From Prochlorococcus sp. AG-409-B05 (GTDB lineage: Bacteria > Cyanobacteriota > Cyanobacteriia > PCC-6307 > Cyanobiaceae): a stretch of DNA of 45,200 nt. The stretch is from positions 1-45,200 of the forward strand of contig QCJK01000013.1 of the NCBI GenBank assembly GCA_003216075.1. The letters run 5' to 3'. How positions within the stretch are numbered: position 1 is the stretch's first letter; the number at the start of each line of letters is the position of its first letter. Under the pieces are notes generated by a model. The model saw only the letters and a program-made list of their open reading frames with translations, ran no database searches and had not been told where the DNA came from. The position numbers were made by a program, and so were the translations under genes. Positions 10,213 to 17,053 of this stretch are shown here, piece by piece.

Positions 10213-11107
10213 GGATTCAAAAAATAATGATGTTGTGAATAAACGCTCTGAACCAGATGCTGGGGTGCTTTATGTAGTAGGCACACCTATAGGGAACCTG
10301 GGAGATCTTTCGCCAAGAGCGAGATTACTACTGCAACAGGTATCTACCATTGCATGTGAAGACACTCGCCACAGCGGGAAACTCTTAAAAGACTTAGGTT
10401 CAAAAGCAAGTCTTTTAAGCTTCCACCGACATAACACCACTAGTCGAATTCCAAAGCTTCTCGCCTTACTTAAAGAGGGTAAAAGTCTTGCAATTATTAG
10501 CGATGCTGGACTCCCTGGGATAAGTGATCCAGGAGAAAAACTTGTTTCGGCCTCTCAAAAAGCTGGTCATGATGTGATCTGTATTCCTGGTCCATGTGCT
10601 GCAACTACTGCTTTAGTAGTCAGCGGCCTTCCTTCAGAAAGATTTTGCTTTGAAGGCTTCCTTCCCCTAAAAGGTAACGATCGACATGAGCGATTATCAG
10701 CATTAGCAGAAGAACATAGAACTACAATTATTTATGAATCACCTCACAGATTATTAAAGCTACTTAAAGACTTAATTGAAATTTGTGGAGAAGAGCGTCC
10801 TCTACAAGTAGGCCGAGAACTAACAAAACGACACGAAGAAAATATTGGGCCAACAATTGGTGCAGTTCAAAAGCATTTCATAAAAACCAAACCTATTGGC
10901 GAATTTACACTTGTATTAGGTGGAGCACCAAAAATAAAACAACCCCAAAGCAATAATTCTGATCTACTTGATCAGATGCATAAATTAATCGCTGAAGGAG
11001 CAACTGCGAGTGATGCTGCAAGAACAGTGTCTTTTAAAACAGGTCAATCAAGAAGATTTCTTTATTTGCTACTTCATAAAAAATCCAATAAAGTCACAAC
11101 TATATAA
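10211..11107 (+). CDS. rsmI: 16S rRNA (cytidine1402-2'-O)-methyltransferase
   Basis: RsmI methylates the 2'-O of C1402 in the decoding centre of 16S rRNA using SAM. The 298-residue protein has the tetrapyrrole-methylase-like fold motifs GVLYVVGTPIGNLGDLSPRA near the N-terminus, then CEDTRHSGKLL, and SDAGLPGISDPGEKLV. I chose the ATG at 10211; an upstream TTG at 10202 would give three extra residues. It is divergent from and overlaps cysQ at the start codons, so its promoter must lie in cysQ coding sequence. A small membrane protein gene follows 36 bases after its stop. Confidence 0.93.
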   Translation: MDSKNNDVVNKRSEPDAGVLYVVGTPIGNLGDLSPRARLLLQQVSTIACEDTRHSGKLLKDLGSKASLLSFHRHNTTSRIPKLLALLKEGKSLAIISDAGLPGISDPGEKLVSASQKAGHDVICIPGPCAATTALVVSGLPSERFCFEGFLPLKGNDRHERLSALAEEHRTTIIYESPHRLLKLLKDLIEICGEERPLQVGRELTKRHEENIGPTIGAVQKHFIKTKPIGEFTLVLGGAPKIKQPQSNNSDLLDQMHKLIAEGATASDAARTVSFKTGQSRRFLYLLLHKKSNKVTTI

Positions 11108-11143
11108 AATAATAAATTTAACCGCAAGACCAATTACCTGAAA

Positions 11144-11386
11144 ATGCTTTTCAAACTAAGGCTGATATCAATAAGTTTTCTAAGTGGTTTTTTACTCCTA
11201 CTTGTACTTTGTCTTGGAGCACAAAACTTAAAGAGTCGTCATTCACTTGAATTAGGCATGGCAAAAAGTGTTCCACTCCCATCGGGATTTCTTATTGGAG
11301 TTTCAATTGCAATAGGAGTCATTAGTGGAGGAACCACAACTGCTTTACTTCTTCCTTTATCCAAACCTGAAATTTCAGAAGAATAA
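11144..11386 (+). CDS. Small two-helix membrane protein of unknown function
   Basis: An 80-residue protein with two predicted membrane helices, about residues 8-26 (ISISFLSGFLLLLVLCLGAQ) and 47-70 (SGFLIGVSIAIGVISGGTTTALL), separated by a short polar loop, ending in an acidic tail (PEISEE). The pattern resembles LapA-like two-helix proteins common in cyanobacteria, but no specific function can be assigned. It follows rsmI closely and is convergent with the gene at 11399, with only 12 bases between the stops. Confidence 0.72.
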   Translation: MLFKLRLISISFLSGFLLLLVLCLGAQNLKSRHSLELGMAKSVPLPSGFLIGVSIAIGVISGGTTTALLLPLSKPEISEE

Positions 11387-11398
11387 AAGCAAAAAAGC

Positions 11399-12238
11399 CT
11401 ATATATCCAATGCAATTAATGAGCCATCTAAGACCAAGCGAGTAATTCCTTGTTGTAGCAAATAAGGAATGGTCAATTCAAATATTGAGGTATCTGGAAC
11501 TTTAATAACTCTTTGATTCCTTCCACAGTATCGTTTAGCAGAACGTTGAGTAGAAGAAAGGTATAAACCCTTCCTTTCACAATCATCTTCCGAAAGATAT
11601 CCCAAGTCTGAGAATTCTTTTAATGCACGACTTTCAAGTTCAACTGTCTTATCGACTATCATATAAACACTCAATGGTAAAAGGTCCTTTGACCATGCCT
11701 TACAAGGCAAATACTTTGGTTCATCTATATCAAAGGCCGTAACTAAAGGAATTACTTCTTGAAAAACTTGTGAAGATTCAACATTGCCATATAGGGGTTG
11801 AACATATTCTTCATCAATGTTATCTTCATTCAACTCAGAGGTGAAATCATCGGCATCATCTAGAGCGAGAGATTTACTTTCCTCAGAATCTAAATCAAAC
11901 TCATTCTCTTGAACTTTTACTGGTGAAGTAAAAGTTTTATTGCCTTTATCAGATTTTCCTGATTGAACATGTTTTGTTGATTGCTGATTTTCATGGGTAT
12001 CATTCAGTCCCTTCAAGTCAATATCACTAGTCTCTTCATCTGAAGTGACAGAATTAACCCTACTTCTAGCAGCTTTCAAAGCAGTATATTCATCATCAGG
12101 CAACAACGCTTTCACTGTTCTAATAACCGTGTTGGGACTGCAGCGGTAAGCCGCAGCAAGAGCTGAAGATGATTTACCTAAACGGTAAAGCTCCACGAGC
12201 TCCCTCTTCTGGCTTTCATTAAGCCGATTTGCTGCCAT
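11399..12238 (-). CDS. Helix-turn-helix-containing protein with acidic linker, unknown function
   Basis: The 279-residue protein opens with a helix-turn-helix-like segment at residues 6-42 (ESQKRELVELYRLGKSSSALAAAYRCSPNTVIRTVKALL), similar to transposase-type and resolvase-type HTH units. Residues about 65-150 form an acidic, low-complexity linker (DEETSDIDLKGL, DSEESKSLALDDADDFTSELNEDNIDEE). The C-terminal 130 residues (LPCKAWSKDLLPLSVYMIVDKTVEL to RLVLDGSLIALDI) look like a compact domain that I do not recognise. It may be a picocyanobacterial DNA-binding regulator or nucleoid protein. No transposase catalytic motif is present. It lies just upstream of tRNA-Arg on the opposite strand. Confidence 0.75.
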   Translation of the reverse strand: MAANRLNESQKRELVELYRLGKSSSALAAAYRCSPNTVIRTVKALLPDDEYTALKAARSRVNSVTSDEETSDIDLKGLNDTHENQQSTKHVQSGKSDKGNKTFTSPVKVQENEFDLDSEESKSLALDDADDFTSELNEDNIDEEYVQPLYGNVESSQVFQEVIPLVTAFDIDEPKYLPCKAWSKDLLPLSVYMIVDKTVELESRALKEFSDLGYLSEDDCERKGLYLSSTQRSAKRYCGRNQRVIKVPDTSIFELTIPYLLQQGITRLVLDGSLIALDI

Positions 12239-12307
12239 CTAATGAAATCTCAGAGGAACCAACCATAAGCCTCGAAGATTTCTTTTGCCTTAGTCCAAAT
12301 CATCTTT

Positions 12308-12381
12308 GCTCCCTTAGCTCAGCTGGATAGAGCAGCTGCCTTCTAAGCAGCCGGTCGTTGGTTCGAATCCAACAGGGGGCG
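12308..12381 (+). tRNA. tRNA-Arg (anticodon TCT)
   Basis: A complete cloverleaf: 7-bp acceptor stem GCTCCCT with AGGGGGC, D arm GCTC/GAGC, anticodon stem GCTGC/GCAGC around loop CTTCTAA (anticodon TCT at 12342-12344), and T arm GTTGG-TTCGAAT-CCAAC. CCA is not encoded. It reads AGA codons. It marks the left edge of the loosely packed accessory stretch that carries the pcb gene. Confidence 0.96.
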
Positions 12382-12822
12382 TTAAAAACTTAAATTTGAA
12401 AACTCTCTCTAAGAAAGCTGAGCTCTCTATTTACTGCTCATTAATGCTCTGAAAGCCAAGAAAAGAATAAGCGCTGCTAGTGAACACATAAATTCGACGC
12501 CCACAAAAAGCGCCTCGATTGATTGATTAGTAATAAATGGTGCAAATCTTTAATTTCCTTCAAACTCTGTTTTAGTGCTAACAGATATTCCTTAATGTTT
12601 TGTGGGTTAATTTTGAATATGCGGAATTCTCTTAAAGTCAAGTATTTGCAATGGATTTAAGAGCTTCAAAAAGTGGGAGGACTGATCATTCCACAAAGGC
12701 TCAAAGTCTCGATTAATAAAACTCTTATGTCGCAGACCTTTTCGGATGCTGAACCCTAATGCCGCGCGAGCTCAAATTCACTGTAGGGTCCTCAAGGTTT
12801 CCAAGATGATTCTCTTAAAATT
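12382..12822. other. Intergenic stretch between tRNA-Arg and pcb
   Basis: No long reading frame with a convincing product lies here. It holds a possible 25-codon minus-strand ORF (12427-12504) and must hold the pcb promoter and leader. I could not assign a confident -10/-35 pair. A plus-strand open frame beginning at 12746 overlaps the pcb start in another frame and has no family features. Confidence 0.55.
12427..12504 (-). CDS. Candidate 25-residue single-helix membrane peptide
   Basis: A GTG at 12502-12504 preceded by a GAGG ribosome-binding site (minus strand, 12513-12516, 8-base spacing) opens a 25-codon frame whose product is MGVEFMCSLAALILFLAFRALMSSK: one hydrophobic helix with a positively charged end. 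Size and shape match the small photosystem and cytochrome b6f subunits of cyanobacteria, but it is not a subunit I recognise. The frame is open a further 14 codons upstream (FITNQSIEALF) without a standard start. It may be a chance frame. Confidence 0.35.
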   Translation of the reverse strand: MGVEFMCSLAALILFLAFRALMSSK

Positions 12823-13863
12823 ATGCAAACCTATGGAAATCCAGACGTCACCTACGACTGGTGGGCTGGTAATTCTATGGTTACCAATCGCTCAGGCCGA
12901 TTTATTGCTTCGCATGCTGCGCATACGGGAATGATCGCTTTTGCGGCTGGTGCCAACACCCTTTTTGAGCTTGCTCGTTACAACCCTTCTTTACCTATGG
13001 GAGAGCAGGGATTTGTCAGCCTTCCACACTTGGCCGGTATAGGTATTGGCTTTGATGAAGCTGGAGCTTGGACTGGAGCTGGCGTCGTAACAATCGCCAT
13101 CGTTCATCTGATTTTCTCCATGGTTTATGGAGCCGGAGGACTCATGCATGCAATCCTTTTCCCAGAGGATATGCAGGACAGCGAAATCATCCAAGCCAGA
13201 AAATTTAAACTTGAATGGGACAATCCTGATAACCAGACCTTCATACTTGGGCACCATTTGATTTTTATGGGTGTTGCATGTATCTGGTTTGTTGAATGGG
13301 CAAGAATTCATGGAATCTATGACCCTGCCATAGGTGCAATCCGTCAGGTTAATTACAACCTGGATCTAGGAATGATCTGGCAACGTCAATTTGACTTCCT
13401 TACCATCGATAGTCTTGAAGATGTAATGGGTGGACATGCCTTCTTAGCCTTCGCAGAGATCACTGGTGGCGCATTCCATATTGCAACCAAGCAAATTGGC
13501 GATTACACCAAGTTCAAAGGTGCTGGCCTTTTATCTGCAGAAGCAATTCTGTCTTTCTCTCTTGCTGGCATAGGTTTCATGGCAATTGTTGCTTCCTTCT
13601 GGTGCGCAACAAATACCACTGTTTATCCTGTTGAATTTTATGGTGAGCCACTAAAACAGGTTTTCGTGATCGCCCCAGCTTTCCAAGACACTGTTGATTA
13701 CAGCAATCTCCCAGGATTTGCCCAATATTCTGGCCGTTGTTACTTAGCTAATTTCCACTACATAGTTGGATTCTTTGCATTACAAGGTCATCTTTGGCAT
13801 GGTCTTCGTGCAGCAGGGTTTAACTTCAAGGACATTGGTGCAAGATTAAAAGTTGCAAGCTAA
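12823..13863 (+). CDS. pcb: Pcb light-harvesting chlorophyll-binding protein (CP43/IsiA family)
   Basis: Pcb proteins are six-helix thylakoid antennae that bind divinyl chlorophylls a and b and feed photosystem I or II. The 346-residue protein starts QTYGNPDVTYDWWAGNSMVTNRSGRF, the hallmark N-terminus of the family. Chlorophyll-ligand histidines are seen in conserved contexts such as SHAAHTG, IVHLIFSMVYGAGGLMHA, LGHHLIFMG, GGHAFLAF, GGAFHIAT, NFHYIVGFFALQGHLWHGLRA. The long lumenal loop of CP43 is absent, as expected for Pcb/IsiA. It cannot be assigned to a lettered paralogue (pcbA-pcbH) from sequence memory alone. It has its own strong terminator, so it is probably monocistronic. Confidence 0.93.
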   Translation: MQTYGNPDVTYDWWAGNSMVTNRSGRFIASHAAHTGMIAFAAGANTLFELARYNPSLPMGEQGFVSLPHLAGIGIGFDEAGAWTGAGVVTIAIVHLIFSMVYGAGGLMHAILFPEDMQDSEIIQARKFKLEWDNPDNQTFILGHHLIFMGVACIWFVEWARIHGIYDPAIGAIRQVNYNLDLGMIWQRQFDFLTIDSLEDVMGGHAFLAFAEITGGAFHIATKQIGDYTKFKGAGLLSAEAILSFSLAGIGFMAIVASFWCATNTTVYPVEFYGEPLKQVFVIAPAFQDTVDYSNLPGFAQYSGRCYLANFHYIVGFFALQGHLWHGLRAAGFNFKDIGARLKVAS

Positions 13864-13892
13864 TCTCATTCCTTGATTGCACTTCAATTTAT

Positions 13893-13920
13893 GCCTCGTC
13901 AAAAGACGAGGCTTTTTTTT
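13893..13920 (+). terminator. Rho-independent terminator of pcb
   Basis: GCCTCGTC (13893-13900), loop AAAA, GACGAGGC (13905-13912), then T8 (13913-13920). Located 30 bases after the pcb stop. A perfect 8-bp GC-rich stem with a T-run: a textbook terminator for a highly transcribed gene. Confidence 0.95.
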
Positions 13921-14526
13921 GACTATTCATTTCATATATTGAAAGCGACTCAAACAAGTCATCAGGCTTGAATATTTCAATCGAATTGGAAGTAAAGCCT
14001 TTCCTATTCAGGTAAAACCTTTTTCAAGCGAAATCCTTAAATTCTTAAAAGTTATTGAAAATCTCTAAATTTTTAAAATCCATCCATACTAATTAATTTA
14101 ATTTGACACACTACAGCTAATTTAACTCATCTGATTAAATAGACCTTTTATAAACAAAGCATTTTTTCTATAAACAAAAAAATACTGTAATCAAATAGCA
14201 ACTCCTCACTTATTCTTTTTGAGTCGAAATAATTGCTTTTAGATTGCTAGAAACTGCATTGTCAGCTCATGCCAAAAAGTTGCACCCAGACGAAACTATC
14301 CACAATCATAAGAGCTAAGCATTGAAGCCCCTCTACACCCTGTAAAAGCCTCCTTTATTGGCAGAAGTCGATTTCGCCAATAAACAACGCTCAAAAGCGA
14401 TTTTCGTAAAACTCCCTTTTGAGATTTTTGTTGTTTCCAAAAATCAAGTTTGTAACGATCTTTCCTGAAATTGCGTAAGGTCATTACTTATATGAGTTAT
14501 TAGTAGCGAGCTTCAACCCGAGATTA
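13921..14526. other. AT-rich intergenic stretch with paired hairpins
   Basis: About 600 bases between the pcb terminator and the 106-aa membrane protein gene. No credible protein is seen; a 62-codon minus-strand frame at 14296-14484 lies across the hairpins, is rich in Arg, Lys and Ser, and resembles nothing known. The stretch contains two hairpins (14354-14384 and 14390-14423), described separately, and presumably the promoter of the downstream gene. Confidence 0.55.
14354..14436 (+). ncRNA. Candidate small RNA 3' region: two hairpins and a T-rich tail
   Basis: Hairpin 1 is TTTATTGGC (14354-14362) with GCCAATAAA (14376-14384), a perfect 9-bp stem with a 13-base loop. Hairpin 2 is CTCAAAAG (14390-14397) with CTTTTGAG (14416-14423), a perfect 8-bp stem, followed by the T-rich ATTTTTGTTGTTT. 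Two adjacent perfect stems plus a terminator-like tail suggest the end of a plus-strand small RNA or a leader-type attenuator about 90 bases upstream of the next gene. No promoter was identified and the 5' end is unknown. Confidence 0.35.
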
Positions 14527-14847
14527 ATGATTGACTTAACCCATCTCCTCGATTTTGCCACGCAACTTCCCCACCCTTCTGACCTTGGTTTGGTCAAGCC
14601 AGAGAATGGGTTTTCGCTTGTTCCAGCTGTCTTTGGCTTGATAGCGATTTTCCAAGTTTTCCAATTCTTCTATTACGGGCTTCCTTCAAACGAGCCGAAA
14701 GAAGGCTGGGGTCTAAGTTCTGATTCAACATTGCTGTCTTATAGATGGAGACAGTTCTTTGGTGTTCAAATTCTCGTTATCATCGTTGCTGCATCAGTGA
14801 TCCTTGCTGGTCCAGAGAAGATTTTCTTCCCATTAGGTTTACATTAG
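14527..14847 (+). CDS. Unrecognised two-helix membrane protein, next to pcb
   Basis: The 106-residue protein has a polar N-terminus (MIDLTHLLDFATQLPHPSDLG), a first membrane helix at about residues 29-50 (FSLVPAVFGLIAIFQVFQFFYYG), a polar loop with SYRWRQFFG, and a second helix at about 77-96 (VQILVIIVAASVILAG). I do not recognise the family. Its place after a pcb antenna gene and its strong private terminator suggest good expression, perhaps in the thylakoid, but that is inference. It is not a high-light-inducible protein: the ExxNGRxAMxG motif is missing. Confidence 0.75.
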   Translation: MIDLTHLLDFATQLPHPSDLGLVKPENGFSLVPAVFGLIAIFQVFQFFYYGLPSNEPKEGWGLSSDSTLLSYRWRQFFGVQILVIIVAASVILAGPEKIFFPLGLH

Positions 14848-14861
14848 ATTTAACTATATCT

Positions 14862-14916
14862 AATCGAATAAAAAGCCATGCCTATTGAATTATTAGGCAT
14901 GGCTTTTTATTCGATT
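14862..14916. terminator. Perfect 23-bp inverted-repeat terminator
   Basis: The left arm 14862-14884 pairs perfectly with 14894-14916 around a 9-base loop. The GC-bearing core AAGCCATGCCTA/TAGGCATGGCTT is followed by TTTTTATTCGATTT. It begins 15 bases after the stop of the 106-aa gene. Flanking A/T runs make it able to act on both strands. Confidence 0.93.
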
Positions 14917-15290
14917 TAAATTTTAAGCCTTTTCAATTAGCAATTCCGAAGAAAACTCATTAACGCCCGCAAAAAGGCTTGTCAACCCAAAATAGTGATC
15001 TGATCATCTTCGGAGCTTGGCTTCTTAAAGTCAAAATAAATTCCATGCTCTTTAGAAGTACTTTCAAAGAGCATCAATCCTTTCAACAGGCTAAAAAATG
15101 CTTTGAAGAAAGACATCATTAAATTGCTACTAATCTATTTTGCATGCCTTGGCAAGTCTCTCCTCATTCAATCAACCAGGGTAAATTTTCTAAAGAAGCT
15201 AAAGAACGGATAAAAATCACCTAAGCTATTCTTAAGCTTTCAAGAGGAATAATATATCTATTCAGTGGCAACTTGAAATTCAACTCTTAT
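14917..15290. other. Intergenic stretch upstream of the class II aldolase
   Basis: Roughly 370 bases without a gene. It contains one perfect 9-bp hairpin, ATGCTCTTT (15045-15053) with AAAGAGCAT (15066-15074), lacking a T-run on either side, so it is not a terminator. The aldolase promoter should be in the last 150 bases; an AAGAGGAAT purine-rich site lies about 45 bases before its ATG, too far to be its ribosome-binding site. Confidence 0.5.
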
Positions 15291-15968
15291 ATGAATGAGA
15301 CTCTAATAAGAAATCAATTGATTTCAATCATCAAGCAAATGGATTCTGCTGGTATTAATCATGGCACTTCTGGCAACGTCTCGATAAGAATCAGCAAAGG
15401 GATGATTATTACACCAAGTTCTATTCCTTTTCAGAAAGTACGCTCATCTGAGCTTATATCTCTTGATTTCAACGGCAATCCTATTGATAATCAAATAAAA
15501 AAATCCATTCCACAATTTCCTCTCCCATCAAGTGAATGGAAATTACATGCAGAGATCTTCAAGCAACGCCATGAAGTTAACGCTGTTTTACATTGCCATT
15601 CTACTAATGCTACTGCACTTGCCTGTCATGGCAGAGGTATCCCAAGCTTCCATTACATGGTTGCTATTGCTGGTGGAGATGACATCAAATGTGCTGAGTA
15701 TGCGACATTTGGATCGAAAGAGTTATCTAATAACGCAATTAAAGCCCTAAAAGGACGCTTCGCTTGCTTACTTGCTCACCATGGTCAAGTAACCATATCT
15801 TCATCATTAAAAAAAGCACTAAACCTGGCCATAGGGATCGAAAATCTAGCTGAAATTTACTTAAAGGCTTGCATTCTAGGTGAACCGCCCTGCTTGGATA
15901 AGCAAGAGATGGAGCTCATTAAAAAAAAATTCAATGAATTAAAATATGGCCATCAGAAAAAGCTCTAG
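15291..15968 (+). CDS. Class II aldolase/adducin family protein (fuculose-phosphate aldolase-like)
   Basis: Members cleave phosphorylated deoxysugars or act as epimerases and dehydratases with a zinc ion. The 225-residue protein (from the ATG at 15291; a TTG at 15273 would add 6) has the substrate-phosphate loop GTSGNVSIR near residue 25, the zinc histidine pair AVLHCHSTNATALACHG near residue 100, and the third ligand in LLAHHGQVTISS near 165. An acidic catalytic residue is likely in PSSEWKLHAEIF. Substrate cannot be named; L-fuculose-1-phosphate, ribulose-5-phosphate or methylthioribulose-1-phosphate type reactions are all possible. It stands alone, convergent with a small minus-strand gene. 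Confidence 0.85.
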   Translation: MNETLIRNQLISIIKQMDSAGINHGTSGNVSIRISKGMIITPSSIPFQKVRSSELISLDFNGNPIDNQIKKSIPQFPLPSSEWKLHAEIFKQRHEVNAVLHCHSTNATALACHGRGIPSFHYMVAIAGGDDIKCAEYATFGSKELSNNAIKALKGRFACLLAHHGQVTISSSLKKALNLAIGIENLAEIYLKACILGEPPCLDKQEMELIKKKFNELKYGHQKKL

Positions 15969-16084
15969 GTAAGTCATCAAAAAATAATGGCACCTAAATT
16001 AAATTGTGTGAATCATTTATATTCAGAATCTCTATATCATGCTAAATCAAATTATTTCTAGGTAAATACAATCAATTATCGTAA

Positions 16085-16393
16085 CTAACTTCTGCCAACA
16101 GTATAAATAAACTCTTGGAATGATGGATTGTAAAAATATAACAATACTGCTAAAACAAAAAGAACATTTAAGCCTAATACAATAGAGCCAATTATTACTC
16201 TTTGTTTTTTACCTGGAAGCTTATATTTAAGTGGACCTGCCTTAATAAGCACGTCTCGATCATCATTTCCCTCCTTGGTCTTCCCACTTGAGTAATCTTT
16301 CTTATTCTTTTTGCTTATCGCATTTGGCGAACCAAATGCCTTCTGCTTATCTCCAAAGCCTTCTTCTCCGCGTTGCTGTTTGGAATCTTTCAT
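16085..16393 (-). CDS. Small basic protein with a C-terminal membrane anchor, unknown
   Basis: A 102-residue protein from the ATG at 16393. The first 65 residues are hydrophilic and charged (KDSKQQRGEEGFGDKQKAFG), then one membrane helix follows at about residues 66-91 (VIIGSIVLGLNVLFVLAVLLYFYNP). It is a tail-anchored-like orphan with no recognised family. It converges with the aldolase gene. Amino acid composition and codon use resemble the neighbours. Confidence 0.62.
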   Translation of the reverse strand: MKDSKQQRGEEGFGDKQKAFGSPNAISKKNKKDYSSGKTKEGNDDRDVLIKAGPLKYKLPGKKQRVIIGSIVLGLNVLFVLAVLLYFYNPSFQEFIYTVGRS

Positions 16394-16396
16394 CAC

Positions 16397-16647
16397 TTAA
16401 ATAGGTAACCACCTTCCTGAGAGAACTTCAATTATATAAGCCTTAAGATAGGTCTGGCTATAAGTAATATGCGTCACAACAATTTTCTTGTCTTATAGTC
16501 CTGGCACACATCTGCAAAATAATCGGACATAACAATAAATAATAAAAAATTTGTCGTCATGTCTAAGACAAAAATATGATTACGAATAAAATATATTATA
16601 AAAATAGTCAAGTCTCTAGTTCTTTTAGCTGATGGATCAATATAAGG
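16397..16647. other. AT-rich intergenic region with a possible minus-strand terminator
   Basis: No gene is seen in these 250 bases. Read on the minus strand, TTTGTC and GACAAA (16567-16572 and 16550-16555) form a 6-bp stem followed by T6 (complement of A6 at 16544-16549), a plausible weak terminator for the orphan gene at 16648-16980. Confidence 0.4.
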
Positions 16648-16980
16648 TCACAAGCCAAAGCAAAGTTCTTCTACTTTTTTTAACATATGCAATGTTGAAC
16701 TTTCTCTATTCACATTTAGCTGAGTCATGATCAAATCAGAACCCAAACCCAAGGCATTGCTTTGACAGGAGTACCAACCTTTTGCAGAAGCTTTACGTTG
16801 AATAATTTCCAATTCAATTATAGCCCTAGTACATTTCTGAGAATTGGCTGTACGTAAACATTCGAGGACTAGAAATCTAAATCCTTTATTTTCAAATATT
16901 TGAGAGCCACTAAAGCTTGGCTGCAGGCCTGCAACCAATGCTATAGATATAAACGACAGTAAGTGCTTTCCTCCTTTCAC
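16648..16980 (-). CDS. Putative exported small protein, unknown
   Basis: A 110-residue protein with a basic start and hydrophobic stretch (KGGKHLLSFISIALVAGLQPSFSG) that reads as a signal peptide, followed by a domain with four cysteines (LECLRT, QKCTRA, YSCQSN, EELCFGL) that could form two disulfides outside the cytoplasm. No family recognised. The annotated start is a GTG; an AAAGGAGG ribosome-binding-like sequence lies just inside it, which makes the true start uncertain. Probably a picocyanobacterial orphan. Confidence 0.55.
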   Translation of the reverse strand: MKGGKHLLSFISIALVAGLQPSFSGSQIFENKGFRFLVLECLRTANSQKCTRAIIELEIIQRKASAKGWYSCQSNALGLGSDLIMTQLNVNRESSTLHMLKKVEELCFGL

Positions 16981-17053
16981 TTCTTAGGATCCAGGAACAT
17001 TTATAAGCATAACTTGAATGTGTAATAGAAAATCTTCCTTAATTCATATCAAA

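Noticed and set aside
12746..12934. Plus-strand 62-codon frame overlapping the pcb start
   Set aside because: It overlaps the secure pcb start in another frame and its sequence has no family features.
14201..14209. ACTCCTCAC, similar to the unpaired motif of the cyanobacterial small RNA Yfr1
   Set aside because: Only 9 bases match and the flanking hairpins expected in Yfr1 are not at the right distance; Yfr1 is also usually found in a different gene context.
14296..14484. Minus-strand 62-codon frame in the pcb downstream region
   Set aside because: It spans the two hairpins, has a biased Arg/Lys/Ser composition and no recognisable domain; more likely non-coding.
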